In this document: piece after piece, positions 33,976-47,258 of the stretch
Layout: each line of letters opens with the position of its first letter
Numbering within the stretch: the first letter of the stretch is position 1
NCBI GenBank assembly: GCA_029207755.1
Contig: JARCOQ010000006.1
Coordinates: forward strand, 9,082,013 to 9,146,012
Origin: Chamaea fasciata
Taxonomy: Eukaryota; Chordata; Aves; Passeriformes; Sylviidae
Direction of reading: 5' to 3'
Length of the DNA stretch: 64,000 nt
Notes under the pieces: model-generated
Databases searched by the model: none
What the model saw: the letters and a program-made list of their open reading frames with translations, nothing else
Told to the model about the DNA's origin: nothing
Position numbers and translations under genes: made by a program

Positions 33976-36900
33976 ATAAAGACATACTCTTTTTCAGTGA
34001 TTCACTGTTAACAAGGCATGGAGAGTTTTTATGCAGGTTTTACACAGGCTGAGACGTCAGTACCTAAAGCAAAAGGAGCTGATAAATAAGGTCATGGATG
34101 CTATCAGAAAACTCTGTGAGCTTTACAAGCTTTTACCTCTTGTCTCTGAAACACTTTGCAGTTGTTACTGCTTGTGCAGCACACTTCCTGCCAGGTAAAT
34201 AGAAATCTGCTTCTTATAATGCTTTGCAAGCATTATTTGCTGCCATAAAACATGAATAAAAGCATAAAATATGGAGGAAGATATAATTTTATAGTGCATT
34301 AAAAATAATAAAAAAAATTAACAAGCATGACAGGTTAACATTTTACAAGCATCAAAGGAGCAGGTGAATTATGGCATTATAGGCAGCAGAACAAGTTATC
34401 TTGTGTTTAGCCTTGGAGCTCTTTATTTTTTCAGACCATTTCTAATTAGAGTGTTGAAATTAGATTCTGCTAGCAAACCCCTAAATTACAGGGAGTAAGG
34501 ACGGGATTCAATCCAGATATTTTTCCAGTACAGGACTTTGAGCCTAAAAACTGTTCTGCATACAAAGCACTGGAGTTGTGCAGGTAATGATCATAAGGAG
34601 TAGAAAAAACTGCAGGTGTTAAAAAAAGGGAGAAAAACAAGTGTTCCCCATGCAGGCAACCTTTTGAGTTTGTCTGCCAAAGAAGGAGTTGCCATGTTAT
34701 GCATAAAGCCAAGAAAACATAGGTGTTTTCAGAAAAAAAGGTGAAATTCCCCATCAGGGTACATAAGAACGGAGGTGCTCAAGATCAAGAACTAGGAAAA
34801 TCATATTCTAATCCCGGAAAGGGAAGAGGAAAGGAAAAGGGCTGGTGAGACAGGGAAAGGGGAAAGAGTGACTAAGAGGAGAAAAAAAGCCAAAAGCTTC
34901 CTTGTGTCTAGAATAAAAACCATTAAACCTTACATTGATAAAATACAATCTGGGCCAATACACCATTTCAAGCAAAACACAGGGTGTCTTGGGCAAATCT
35001 TTCTTTTTACTGACATCTCACATAGGGTGTAAAGATTTATATGCACCCATATGAAGAAGCAAGAAAACATCTGCCTTTAGATTATGTTAAACTGATCCAG
35101 AGTGATTCCTTTGGGAACTGAGGTGGATTATGCACATGATTAAATACCAGTTTCTTAGCAGAGGACACAGGAAGGAAGTCAGTGATCTGGAGTCAGTGAC
35201 ACAGGTTGTCGTTGTGTGTGTATTTAAGTGAGGTCAGTGCTTCTCCAGGATTCCAGGGGCTTCTTTACTTTATCTAGTGACCTGTTATTTTACAGCCAAT
35301 GAATTTACTGGTGTAAATATTCTGTAAAAATATATTCTGTAAGAATATATAGTCTGTGTAGTACTGGAAAGAAATGGGGACTTTTCCTCTCGAGGTTTTG
35401 TTTGTTTGGTTGGTTGGTTGGTTTTTTAGTTAGTGATAGTTTTCTACTATGTTAAAAAAAATATAGAGGACAGGAAATATAGGAATAAAAAGAATTAAAA
35501 GGAAAATACATTACTGAATGCAGGAAGATCTCATCTGGGGAAGATGGAATAGGTAGGGAACTCATGAAGGGCAAGTCAATGACTGTCTTTTGTCTTATTC
35601 CATCTGAGAAGCAAAATAAATAACAGACTCCCAGAGCAACAAGAAACACAAGAATATGAAAGTAGGGAAAATTTGAGGGGAAAGATCCATAAAACTTTTT
35701 TTATCAAAGTGGTCATTTCAGTACTGGAACAGAGATGGGAAATGACGCTTGGAGCAATTTAGTCTTGAGATTTTGGACATCTGGCCTTAGCGGATTCAGA
35801 GAAGGGAGAGGAAAGTTTCTGCTTCAAGAGGGGACAGCCCAATAATAACAGCATCTGATGTTTGTCAGAATTGTTCCAATAGTACCAAGCTTTGTGCTCT
35901 GAAACTGTCAGTCAAAAACAAATTGCATCATGACAAGTTTTTGGTGCTCCTTTGATGGGCAGAAGTGATAAAATTTATGAGAGGTTCAAATGCAGGGTGT
36001 CATTATTCTGGTGAGTTGAACCAAACTTTGCAAAATGAAATGGTACAAGGAGACATAGTCAGGAGGAGGATAATTGCTGGTGCCAGAGAAATTGGACAAT
36101 TAGGACATTTTTAGTTATATATAGATTTCACTCCTGGTAGAAGATCCAGCACAGAAAAGAAAAAAAATTAAAAGTGCTATTACTCTTTTTTTCTTTTTCC
36201 TTTTTTTTTTCCTTTTTTTTTTTTTTTTCAGCAGGAAGGGAGATAATCTCAGACAATATTGACTGAATTTAAAAAAATAGAAATAAGGAAAGAGTTCCAC
36301 TGAATTTTCTATACTAAGAATTGAAAGACCAGAAAATTTCAGCAGGGCAGGGAGATGGAAAATCTGTGAAGGTTACACTAAAGCAGAAAGTACAGCTGAC
36401 AAACATGTTTAGCAGAAGAAGGAGGATGTATTTACACCAAAGGCAGAGCATTGTACAGGACCACCATGTGACTTTCCCAGAATAATAAAAATATTAGGGC
36501 CTTAGGTAGAAGGAAATCCTTGTTTCTATTATAATAGAAAAAAATTAGTACGTACAGAATGCTGAAAATCTTAACCAAAAATCATCTTTAAAATTCAGAT
36601 CGTAATTTTTTCGTCAATCTAATAATGGGTATTTTTAAAGGCAAATGGAAATATATACAGGAATTCATCATAAGATGTTTGTGGTCAGTATTCAGATGAG
36701 CTTGAGAAAAATAAAGTCCTTGGAACAATATAATGCAAAGACTGATATTTTCCCACTCTGCAGATGGCAAAAGAAGGTCAAGAATGCATCACTAGCAAAA
36801 AGACAAATTACTGAAGAGATGTAGCCATGTGTCTTTATGGGAATAGAGGACCTGCCAAGAGAATATGAAATCAAACTTGTGTCATCAGCAATTCCAGTAA

Positions 36901-39900
36901 CAGTCTCTGACCTCGTATTTTCCTACTAGAGAAGGTAAAAAAAGAGCAAAAGAGAATGAAAGATATGAGAGGTATTTGACAGATAAAAGTACTTAAGGAC
37001 TCATATGCAATAAAAGTGCCAAAGCTCAGCAGAAAATTAGCATATGTATGTGGAGAAATCAAACAAGCTTCTTATATTAGCTTGTTTATCAGAAACCAAA
37101 TACTCCCAAAGTTGTATACTTTGAAAGTCCTCTTGGCCTTTCTCCTCCCCAGCTTTTTCATGGAAGAATTTAAGCATTAACTGTATTCATCATTCTGTTT
37201 GGAAGGTACTGGTGTCAGCTGGCTCCCAGTCAGCATCACTCTAGCAACAGAAAATTTCTGAAAAAGAAATCTAGGATGCTGCCAGGGTTGCTTGGCATCC
37301 TCTGCCAGGCAGAAGATGTGTTGGTTTATGACAGAAATAAAACTGAAGATGATGAATTTTGAGACAGTTTCAGCAAGCTGGCCTTGCTCTGAATGAGGCT
37401 GCTACCTGTGAAAAGGAGCAGATAAATATGTGCTGTTTATTATTTAGAAATGGATGTTCTGGTGTTTCTGCAGCTCCAGAAAAAGCTCAGCAAAGTTTGT
37501 GAATGCAGCAATGTTTCAGTTGTCAGAAAGAGCAGACTTTGGAAAGCAACAAGGTCATTTAACACAATTAAAGAAGTATTGATACATCTACCTCTTTGGT
37601 GCAATATTCTGTATTCTGCCTGTGATGCAGAGGTAAAGGCAAGGGGTGCAGAGTTCTTTGGTGTATCTATATCTAAATCTGTCTCCATCAAAGAAAACCT
37701 GTCTGGAGACTAAAACCTCACACCCTGTAGTAACCATATAAAAAAAAAAGAAATTTCAGAGAAATCAATAAATGGTACATTCCAGCATGTGTAGGCTGCT
37801 CAGAAACTCACAGAGACCTGCAAAAGGCCCAGTCTTTACATACTTGGCAGTCTGGTAACACCCGAACAGATTGAAGCATCCCTGCCCTTAGAGAACTCCT
37901 ATTCAACAAACAACTTTCTCTTTTAGATTCAGAGACTCTGATCAGAGAGGGTGCTTTCTTTTAATCTTTGTTAGCAGCAAATAGTCTCAGGGAAAGTCTT
38001 TGCTAAGCAAAAACTCATGTGAAAGAAGAGACTTTTGAGGAAGGTGTCCTCAAAATATTGCCCTGACCATGCTCTTTCAATCAATATAAATCACATTTGT
38101 TAATTTTTCATTAGTTAATGATTTATTCAATGTGTATCAAATGTATTCAGTGCTGCCCAAGAGGAGAAACCTAGGGAATGAAATGCCAAACAGACCAATG
38201 GCCACGGTATTAAACACAGGTTGGCACTGGGATTATGGCATGAAAGTGTTGCGAATCCTATGAGGTTTCAGAAGAGCTGCTCTCCCAAATCCTGCAAGAG
38301 TACAAACAATGGCATGACATGAGTGCAGCAGTTTGTATGATTTGACTAGGATGGCTCAAACCTAAGGAACAGCTGGGAAGAATATAATGTGGGAGGAAAA
38401 ATAAGCAAACAAGAATGAATATCCATCCCCAGGAAACAGTTGCTAGTATCATGAATCTCTACAAAACTGCCTGAGAGACCTGGGCAACAGGCAGCAACAG
38501 CTTTTGTTTCTGTGTGTTAGTCTGATTTTTTTTTTAGAGGACACACACATACACTATTGTATGCATTATTTCTCCATACCTACAGACTTGGCTGCACTTT
38601 CATGCTTTTCAGATGCACAGATCATGCAAAAAACTAAAGCTAATTCTTGCCAGGTATGAAATTCCGAAGATCTTCATCTTAGAAATTAATAAAGGCCTAA
38701 TAAATGCTGTGAGCCTTTACTAGCACCTTTGAACTCAGCAAAGAGAAGGCAGAATTGCACATACTTAAGGGAACAAAAAAGGTAAAAATCAGGAGAAGCT
38801 GTGTGTACAATTATGATGTATTGATCACCTGCATCTGGATTCTCTCCAGTAGAACTGCTGATAAGTGTATTAGGAATGGCTCTACTTGAAGCACTCATTA
38901 ATCTTAAACCTCACAAGTCCAACCAGAAGGAACCATTGGAGCAAAATCCCAAGATATAAACTTGGCCACTGTAATGGTTGACAGTAAAAAAGATGGAGAA
39001 CCACTCCTAGAGCAAAAGGATCATTTTTTTTCCTTAAAAATCCTAGAAATCTTTTGGTACACTTTGTCAGAGCTCTTGTGGTGGCTGAAAAGGTTTTCCT
39101 TCAAAGGAATGAAGTACTACCTTCTTATTGCAGGTAAGAGAAAATAGGTAAGTTGTAGTGGTGCCAGGAGGCAAAAGTAAAGTGGGGTGTCCTGTCCTCA
39201 GTCCCTCTCCCCATCTCGAGGAGCTGCACATGGAACTGGTCCATCCTAGTCTAAGTTCAGAATTCAATTCAGATTTATTTCTATGGCTGGATGAGAAGAT
39301 ACGTCAGTGGAGATAGCTTTGAGTCATTTGAAATTGTTTCAAAGCTCTTGCTTTAAGAAGGCAGAACACATTTTTACATGGTGGGAAAAAATAATCTCCC
39401 AATTTACTTCATGGGTATATCAGTTAATATTATCTGTTAGTTGTACCAGCCATTAACTCCCATATAAATGAAATTCCTTAGACTTTTTTCTTTGAATGAT
39501 GAGATGTAAAAAACCTGTTCAAAACCCCTGTCATCTTCTAAAGTAAACAGAACAGTGTGCACTTGAATTTAGAACAGCACACAAAATGTCAATCATCGAA
39601 ATTAGAGATCTGCTGCATGCAAAATTTTATGCATGAAAAGAAACAGTTCTGAAGCTCTAGATGATAAAAAAATCTTCCCCTGCATAGTCACACAGTAAGA
39701 ATTTTGTGATTTAAATGTATTGTTTTTTCTTTGTCTTTCTATTTTATTTAAGTATCATATTCAGTCTAGTTCTTATGTATTTAGATGCTTGGCTCTGCAC
39801 TGGTTTATCAATATTTCTCTTCTGCTTCATGGGAATTTCCTCACAAAAAGTGATACAAAATATACCTGCTGTCTGGATAAACACATATCTATTCTTTTTT

Positions 39901-40387
39901 CGTATATTTTCTTTTACGTCTTTTCCCTTAGCTTTTAGACTGTGTAGGCATAGCTTTGCACTGCTCCAGGAAATTGAAGTCATTGCCTTTGTAAATTTTA
40001 TAAGCATTGGTTTTGTCTCTTTGGGAACAAGGAAAGGCTAGAGAGTTCCTCCAGAGGAAAGGAAGTTCTGTTTTAAATGACACACAGAGAGATTGATTTG
40101 CTGAACTATTTTCTTGTCTGTTAAACGGAAATATATCTCCTCATTTTTCACTTCCATTCCACAAGCACCTGAAAATCTCAGTCCTGAAACAAGCCCCAGC
40201 TCTGTTTGGCAGTGGGGAAGGTTCTTTTTGCTCAGTTTTGGAGAAATGGTGTGGAACATATTTGGTTACTTTGCTCCATGACAATTTTGATATTTGTCAA
40301 CTGGTGCCCTCCATGGCTTCTGCAATAGCCTGGCCTCAGCAGGCACTCTGCATGAAGTCACTGTATGTAAGAAAATGTAGCTATATC
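33976..40387. other. AT-rich noncoding DNA with purine-rich strand bias
   Basis: No gene or transposon recognised over 6.4 kb. The plus strand is rich in purines (AGAAGGAGG, GGAAAGGG) in several stretches, notably 34814-34870, 35450-35830 and 36330-37060. A TTGG repeat lies at 35406-35422. A T/C tract lies at 36183-36229, ending TTTCAG, but with no coding sequence after it to make it a believable splice acceptor. Confidence 0.5.
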
Positions 40388-41391
40388 TATCCCTCCATCA
40401 TCCATCATACATCCATCCCTTCTCCATCCCTCCATCCATCCCTTCATCCATCCCTTCATCCATCCCTTCATCCATCCCTTCATCCATCCCTTCATCCATC
40501 CCTTCATCCATCCATCCATCCATCCATCCATCCATCCATCCCTTCATCCATCCCTTCATCCATCCATCCATCCATCCCTTCATCCATCCATCCATCCATC
40601 CATCCATCCATCCCTCCATCTATCCATCCATCATCCATCCCTTCATCTATCCATCCCTTGATCCATCCATCCATCTATCCATCCATCCATCCATCCATCC
40701 GTTCACCCATCCCTTCATCCATCCCTCCATCCATCCCTTGATCCATCCATCCATCCATCATCCATCCATCCATCTAACCATCCATCCCTTGATCCATCCA
40801 TCCATCCATCATCCATCCATCCATCTAACCATCCATCCATCCATCCATCTAACCATCCATCCATCCATCCATCCATCCATCCATCCCTTCATCTATCCAT
40901 CCCTGCATCCATCCATCCATCCATCCATCCATCCATCCATCCATCCATCCATCCATCCCTTCATCCATCCCTTCATCCATCCATCCCTCCATCCATCCAT
41001 CCCTTGATCCATCCATCCATCCATCATCCATCCATCCATCTAACCATCCATCCCTCCATCCATCTAACCATCCATCCATCTAACCATCCATCCATCCATC
41101 CATCCATCCATCCATCTAACCATCCATCCATCCATCCATCCATCCATCCATCCATCCATCCATCTAACCATCCATCTATCCATCCATCTATCCATCTCTC
41201 CATCCATCCATCCATTCATCCATCCCTTCATCCATCCCTCCATCCATCCCTTGATCCATCCATCCATCCATCCATCCATCCCTTCATCCATCCATCCATC
41301 CATCCATCCCTCCATCCATCCATCCACCCATCCCTTCCTCCCTCCATCCATCCCTCCCTCCCTCCATCCCTCCCTCTCTCCCTCCATCCAA
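40388..41391. repeat. 1-kb CCAT (ATCC) tetranucleotide array with higher-order periods
   Basis: An almost uninterrupted array of CCAT units. The left part (about 40436-40512) repeats the 12-bp unit CCCTTCATCCAT. A 51-bp unit starting CCCTTGATCC and containing CATCATCC and CATCTAACC recurs at 40735, 40786 and 41001. The right end degenerates into CCCTCCCT units (41330-41391). All frames on both strands stay open because the four-base unit contains no stop; the His-Pro-Ser and Trp-Met-Asp-Gly ORFs are artefacts. Confidence 0.98.
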
Positions 41392-43453
41392 AGGACAAGG
41401 AATGGAGTTTGTCCCCTGCTATTCACTGTACAGATGGAACCTATGAGCCCACAGTTTTTGGGCCTGCACAAGTTTTAGCCGAGTGTGGAGTCAGCTTTAG
41501 CCTCCACTGGGCTCTAATTGCAGACCCCTACCTCAAATACACAGAATCTGGTGGGGACTGGTGCTTCAGACCTCAAGGAAGGGCGAGCTGGGCTGACATG
41601 GCACAGGGAAGGGGTGAGTGGCTCACACTCCCACATGGATTATGGCTGATATATTTCAGAGGGAAGCTGAGGTGGGGCAGTGCTACTGTCCCCTGCAGTC
41701 AGAGCTTGATGCTTTTCCTGGCCTTGGGTCAAATATTTCCTTTGTACAGAGTTTCTGTATCATACTTACTTTTCATAACCTTCTGCTTTTATGCATTTTG
41801 AAGTGCTCAGCTGAGGGTTCACTTTGTTTACCTTCATTTTTTTCACACCTTGTGAACACTTTTGCTATTTCTGTCTCCTTTTCTAAGTCCAGGGGTAAAA
41901 AATGCTACAGCCCCTAGATTTTCAGCAAGCTGATCATCCTCCTGGTCTCAGTGCTTTATATTCCTCCTGGGATATTCAGGGTACTCACAACATCAGGTCT
42001 TGCAGGTTTTCCTTGCAGGCAGGCTAAATGAAACTGGATAGGCACTGGTAAAAAAACTAAAAATGGCAGCACTGCTGAAAAAAAAAATTCTCTAGTTTCC
42101 TTAAACTCCTTTGTTTTGTTTTAATTTAGTTTCTGTTGTTTATTATTTGCATAAATATGTCCTTTATGCTTTTGACATTGAATGTCTCATAGGTCGTGTT
42201 AGGGAGGAAGGAGTTATTTCCCCAATATGGAAAGACAAATGGGTTTTTTTCTTGATCTTGTTGGTTTAAAATATTTATGACTATATGAATAATTTCTCTG
42301 AACAATATCCCATAACTCAGAGAAAAGACAAAAAAATTCCTCACTTAAATTAATTACATTTTGGAGCTTAGAATTTTTTATATTATTTTACCTCAAGTAA
42401 TCCAACTGAAATTTAATTGAAGGATTGTTTAATTAAAAATGGAGAAATGGAACAGTTGCAAATTTCTTTCCAACCTCAAAAAAATCTATAAATATATTTA
42501 TTTTGTCTCAAGGAAAGCAGTGAAAAGGAGTAACAAAAAAAACATCCTCCCCACATGGCTATTTCAGCTGTGAAGCAAAATGGAATAATTCACAATCAAA
42601 ATTTATTCATGTCTTGGAAAATGCATCTTATTTTTCACCTCAGGGATCTGTATGAGAAACCAGTGCTAGCAGTAAGACATTCACAGCTGCACAGTAGTAT
42701 CACACGTGAACCCTGATTTCTACATGCCTGTCCATTAAATACCAGCTGTCACCTGTAATGGTTGGCAGATATAAGTGAGGACACTAAATCCCTAAAATTT
42801 TGGGTACTCACAATTCCTTTTATAAATCAATATGCATTTCCTATGTCTGTGGGAAACAGTTTATGCACAGTTCTTGCATTTTCTATGTGCAGCTAAATCT
42901 TATCCTCGTAAACTTGGGTTCTCCTAATGGGATTCACAGCTTTGGACCTCTGTTTTGTTTAGATCTTATTAGGCTTCAGCTGTTGGAGCATTGGAGCACA
43001 TAATGATGTGTAATTCAGTTATCATACCCCAAAAAGGAGTATAATGCCAATAGCCCCATTTTATGTTCTAATCTATGTCATGAGAGTTCATCTTCTGGTC
43101 CAAGCACCACAGCTGAAACCTGCTGGAAGCTTTAGACATCTCCTCTGGCAGCTGTGCAGGGGTGGGTCATTCTTTAAAAAGACAGATGCAGAAGGAGGGA
43201 GCAGCATCAGATAAGAATCCCTTTCTTTCAGGAAGACACACAAAAACCAGAGGTGTTCTTGGTTTGATCTCCCCATTGGAGCTAACCTGGATCCCTCTGT
43301 CTTTCAGGTGTGTTCATTAGCAGAAGTAGAAAGAATAACCTCTCTTCTTTCTGCTGACTTTATATCATTTCTAGGAAATAATTTATTTTTTTTAAAGAAA
43401 AAACCCAACAGCTTCATATAAAACTAGCATTAATGTGGATTAGATGGGACTTA
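41392..43453. other. Noncoding DNA
   Basis: No gene recognised. The first 300 bp after the CCAT array is more GC-rich; the rest is AT-rich. Confidence 0.5.
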
Positions 43454-43622
43454 GAATCAGAGAATCACAGAATCACAGAATGGTTTTGGTTGGAAGGGAC
43501 CTTAAAGACCATCTGGTTCCAACCCCCTTGCCGTGGGCAGGGACACCTTCCACTATCCCAGGTTGCTCCAAGCTCTGTCCAACCTGGCCTTGAACATTCC
43601 AGGAATGGGGCATTCATCTGAG
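43454..43622 (-). mobile_element. CR1 LINE 3' end, minus orientation
   Basis: The 3' terminal repeat is present almost three times (AATCAGAGAATCACAGAATC then ACAGAATGG), followed by TTGGTTGGAAGGGACCTTAA and GTGGGCAGGGACACCTTCCA-like sequence. It is close to the usual form of the family and is truncated after about 170 bp. Confidence 0.95.
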
Positions 43623-46600
43623 CCCAAGTCTCTGCAACACATAGTTCTTGAGAAGAAATGGAGGCATTGGACATTTTAATGTATGTGGCAAATATCATTT
43701 TACACACACATCTCTTTTGCAGCTTCTGCACTGATTTGTCAAAAATGGTTCTCATCCACTAGTCCACACGGAACAGTGTTTCCACGTTTAACTTGCTGGG
43801 GGAGTCACACAGGGATAAAGTTTTTGTGCCTTTTGAATGAAAAATGACTGTGTGCTGAACTTGGGATTCCTGCTTAACAGCCCTTGGGGGACATTGCTGA
43901 GGGACACCAAATCCTGAAAAGGAGTAAGGGAGTGATGGTACTGTATTGTAGAAAGAAGAAACTAATTAGAAACCAGAATGTTATGAAGAGATACTGGGTG
44001 GGGAGATCAGTACAGATGTGATGGAGGAAGAACTTGCCTTGGAAAGGTGTAAAGCAATTGGGGAATAATCTGAATCTTATATACAAAACACGGAGGAAGC
44101 ATATCCATCTGGTGAGGAGAGGAACCAAAGGTTATCTGGTGAAAGAGGTCAGCTCCACTAACTCTCTCCAAGACAAAGTTAAACTTTAAAAAAAGGAAGT
44201 CTTAATGGCATATGCTACAGAGACTTGTTGCCTCTTTTAGGTTTGTGATAGATGGATGCTTTCGATGTTTTTGGAAGCCAGAGAATGTCTCATCATCAGA
44301 TGCTGAGATTATTTTGTACCGAAAATAATAGGTACAAAAATAGCACCTGATAAAACACAGACGTCTCCTTCACTCCCACTGCCTAAAATGGCAGGGAAGA
44401 AGCACTGTGATGGCTCCAGCTATGGTGTGACTGCTCCTGAAAGCTCAGACACATTCAGCCTGCTCGGCTCCTTGGCTTCGTCAGCGTGACTCAGATCTTA
44501 AATTACGAGGGATGCATTTGCAATGTTCAAGGGTGCATTTTAAAGTCAAAGCAAGCCCGTAAAATGTCCAAATTTGTATATGCAGAGCTGCCTTGTGTCA
44601 TGTACTTCCTGCTATCTTCAATTACACTAATAAAATTTTCACTTAGGAAAAGAGGTTGGATATAAAACTGGATAAATTCTTTGGGTCCTTTTTTCTTTTT
44701 AGATTATTTATTAGTGATAACAACTAATGTACTGCTTAAGGGTAATGAATCTTATTAAATGCACTTTAAATTATCTCCTAAATTAATACAAGAGTGCAGT
44801 TCCAGTGCTAAAGACCCACATAGGACTGGCAGAGGAACTAATATTTGCTTCTTATGAAAGACTCCACATTGCCTCCAGCTAAATTATGTATATCCAATGA
44901 AATTCTTGTCCCTAATACAGATGTAACATATGTAAGCAGATTAAAATGTTATGTACTACTTACAGGAGATGTCTATAGATTTCATTCAGAGAGTCTGCCT
45001 CTTCACTTAGAGCAGCCTCCATGTGATAACTCATTCTCTTTTTTTTAACCTGTTTCTCAATATATTTATCAGACATTACTTGCACCATGACACAGGACAG
45101 TGTAATCATGCTACATCAGTATGAGTGAAGGAATTTTGTCTTCAGGGATAAAATTACTACCTTAAGATGCAAATTTATTTTGGAGGTGAAAGTCAGATTT
45201 CTGAAATTTGAGAAGTGTGTGCATGTATCTGCCTTAAGAACACACGTTCGTATATTCCCCAGCCTCTCCAGTTCAGCACAGTACCTGCCTAACTCTCAGC
45301 TACTCTTCTCCTCTCTTACCTCTGCTCTCATGAGCTTGGCTGTGGCTCTAGGGAGGTATTGGATGTGACTATAATAAGAGAATACTTGATGGGAAGGGTT
45401 ATTTGCCTTCCCTTTAGCCTGGATATCCCATTAATATTCTGTCTCTCGAACACACTGCCAAGTTTGAATTTAAATGCATATCTGTGTCTCCTGTGCACTA
45501 CCAGAGGTGAGCTACCACAAAAAGTCAGTCTCATTTCAGCTCCTGAACATGAGAGAGAGAGGTTTAAGGGAGGATTATTAGCAAAGAAGACTGAGGAAAA
45601 AGTCTGGGAAAGTGAGAAGATTAGTGCTTGATGCAGTGAATAGTTTCCTTCATCTCCTGTCACGTGTGGTAACATTTTTGATGACACAATGAACTTTTTT
45701 AGTCAACCTCTCAGAAATGTGGAGGTTTCCTAAAACTCCTGTGACCAGAGGCAGGTTGTGCCTGCTGCCCAGGGTGCTGCTGAGTCTCCTGTGATGCTGA
45801 AAAAAATTTCAGGTACTGCAAAGGAAAGGCTGACAAAAATTATTGAACACACACACAAAAAAATAGTAAATATACATCAGGTGCAAAAGGATCTGAGAAT
45901 TTTCATTTCTTCAGAGGCCACAGTGGTCCAAGATTTTGGTATGATATGAGGTTTCTGTACTGACTTTAACTGTAAACTAGTTATTAACCATAAAATGCAC
46001 CTTAGAAATTCAAAGAACCCATTTCGGTATTTGAATAATTTTTCTAATTTCTAGTCTTTCTTGATGCTTAAAATTATTTTTTCCCTTGAATAGTTCAGAA
46101 GTAGGTTACCACAAATACTCTTTGGAAATAGATTTAGTTCTGGTAATAGTAGTAAAGTTTTCTCTTTTTTTGTTAAAGTTTTCTTAAAACATCCTTTCAT
46201 GTTTCCACCTTTTCCTTAGCAGTTGATATATCACATTCAAACTTCTTTATCTTACGACCATCACTGTCAGCAGCAGCCAATGTATTGATCTGCTGGGTTT
46301 TCCTCTTCGTAGTTAGTGCACAGAGAAATTACTTTCCATCTTGAGCTGTTCTAGCAATACACATTTAGAACAGACTAATTAGAAATACATGGGCAAAGCA
46401 GCTGATAACCAGACCTTTCCTATATCCCCTCCTTGAAAATTCCCCCTTTCATTTTCTGTGATATATTTTTTGCACCAAATTAACAGATCTGTGAGCACTT
46501 GCTCTAAGTTCTGTGGTGAATTGCTTTCTGAGCTGTCACATCTGATCACACACAACCAGGCTCCTCAATTTTTATGGATTCTTGGTTTTCTTCACTGCCT

Positions 46601-46844
46601 GACATACAAAATTTTGTCTCATAATGAGCTCCTGTTAAGGGCTGCTTCAGAAGCTCAGTGACCAAGGCATGGGAAGATGATTAGATCATGGAATGGCCTC
46701 TGTGTAACAGAGAGCAGAGGATTCTACCCAGAAACTCCTCTGCAGGGCTCAGCATCTCAGAACTCACCTCACGTGAAGACTTCTGCGGAGCCTGAACTGA
46801 TAAACAAAAAAACAAGCTAACTCCGTGATTTCTTTTTTTTTAAA
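43623..46844. other. AT-rich unique noncoding DNA
   Basis: No gene recognised. At 44440-44600 several CpGs are retained, with an AP-1-type TGACTCA at 44487-44493. This is a possible conserved noncoding element but only by composition. Confidence 0.5.
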
Positions 46845-47258
46845 TTAAGACCTGCTGAGAAATTTGGGGCTGTTTAGCCCGGAGCACAGAAGGCTTCAGG
46901 GAGATCTTTTTGCACCTTCCAGTGCAGTGCCTAAAGGGGCTCCAAGAGAGCTGGAGAGGGACTTTGGACAAGGACCTGGAATGACAGGCCAAGGGGGAAT
47001 GAGTTCAAACTGACAAAGAGCAGAGATTGATGGCATACTGGGGACAAATTGTTCCCTGTGAGGGTGGGGAGGCCCTGGCACAGGGTGCCCAGAGAAGCTC
47101 TGGCGGCCCCTGGATCACTGGAAGTGTCCAAGGCCAGGCTGGACAGGGCTTGCAGCAACCTGGGCTAGTGGAAGATGTCCCCGCCCATGGCAGGGGGTGG
47201 AATGGGATGATCCTTAAAGGTTCCTTCCAACTAAAACCATTCTGTGATTCTGTGGTTC
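46845..47258 (+). mobile_element. CR1 LINE 3' part, plus orientation
   Basis: Starts in the end of ORF2 (TTGGGGCTGTTTAGCCCGGA), then AAGGGGGAATGAGTTCAAAC, CACAGGGTGCCCAGAGAAGC and GGCCAGGCTGGACAGGGCTT. It ends with CCATTCTGTGATTCTGTGGT, a two-unit CR1 3' terminus. 5' truncated. Confidence 0.95.

Noticed and set aside
36183..36240. Long pyrimidine tract ending TTTCAG as a splice acceptor
   Set aside because: The sequence after it has no sustained open frame with coding character. The T/C tract is a simple repeat.
40238..41801. Long His-Pro-Ser / Ile-His-Pro-Ser and Trp-Met-Asp-Gly ORFs on both strands
   Set aside because: They are the translation of the CCAT array, which has no stop codon in any frame. 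All frames are open equally, so there is no coding signal.
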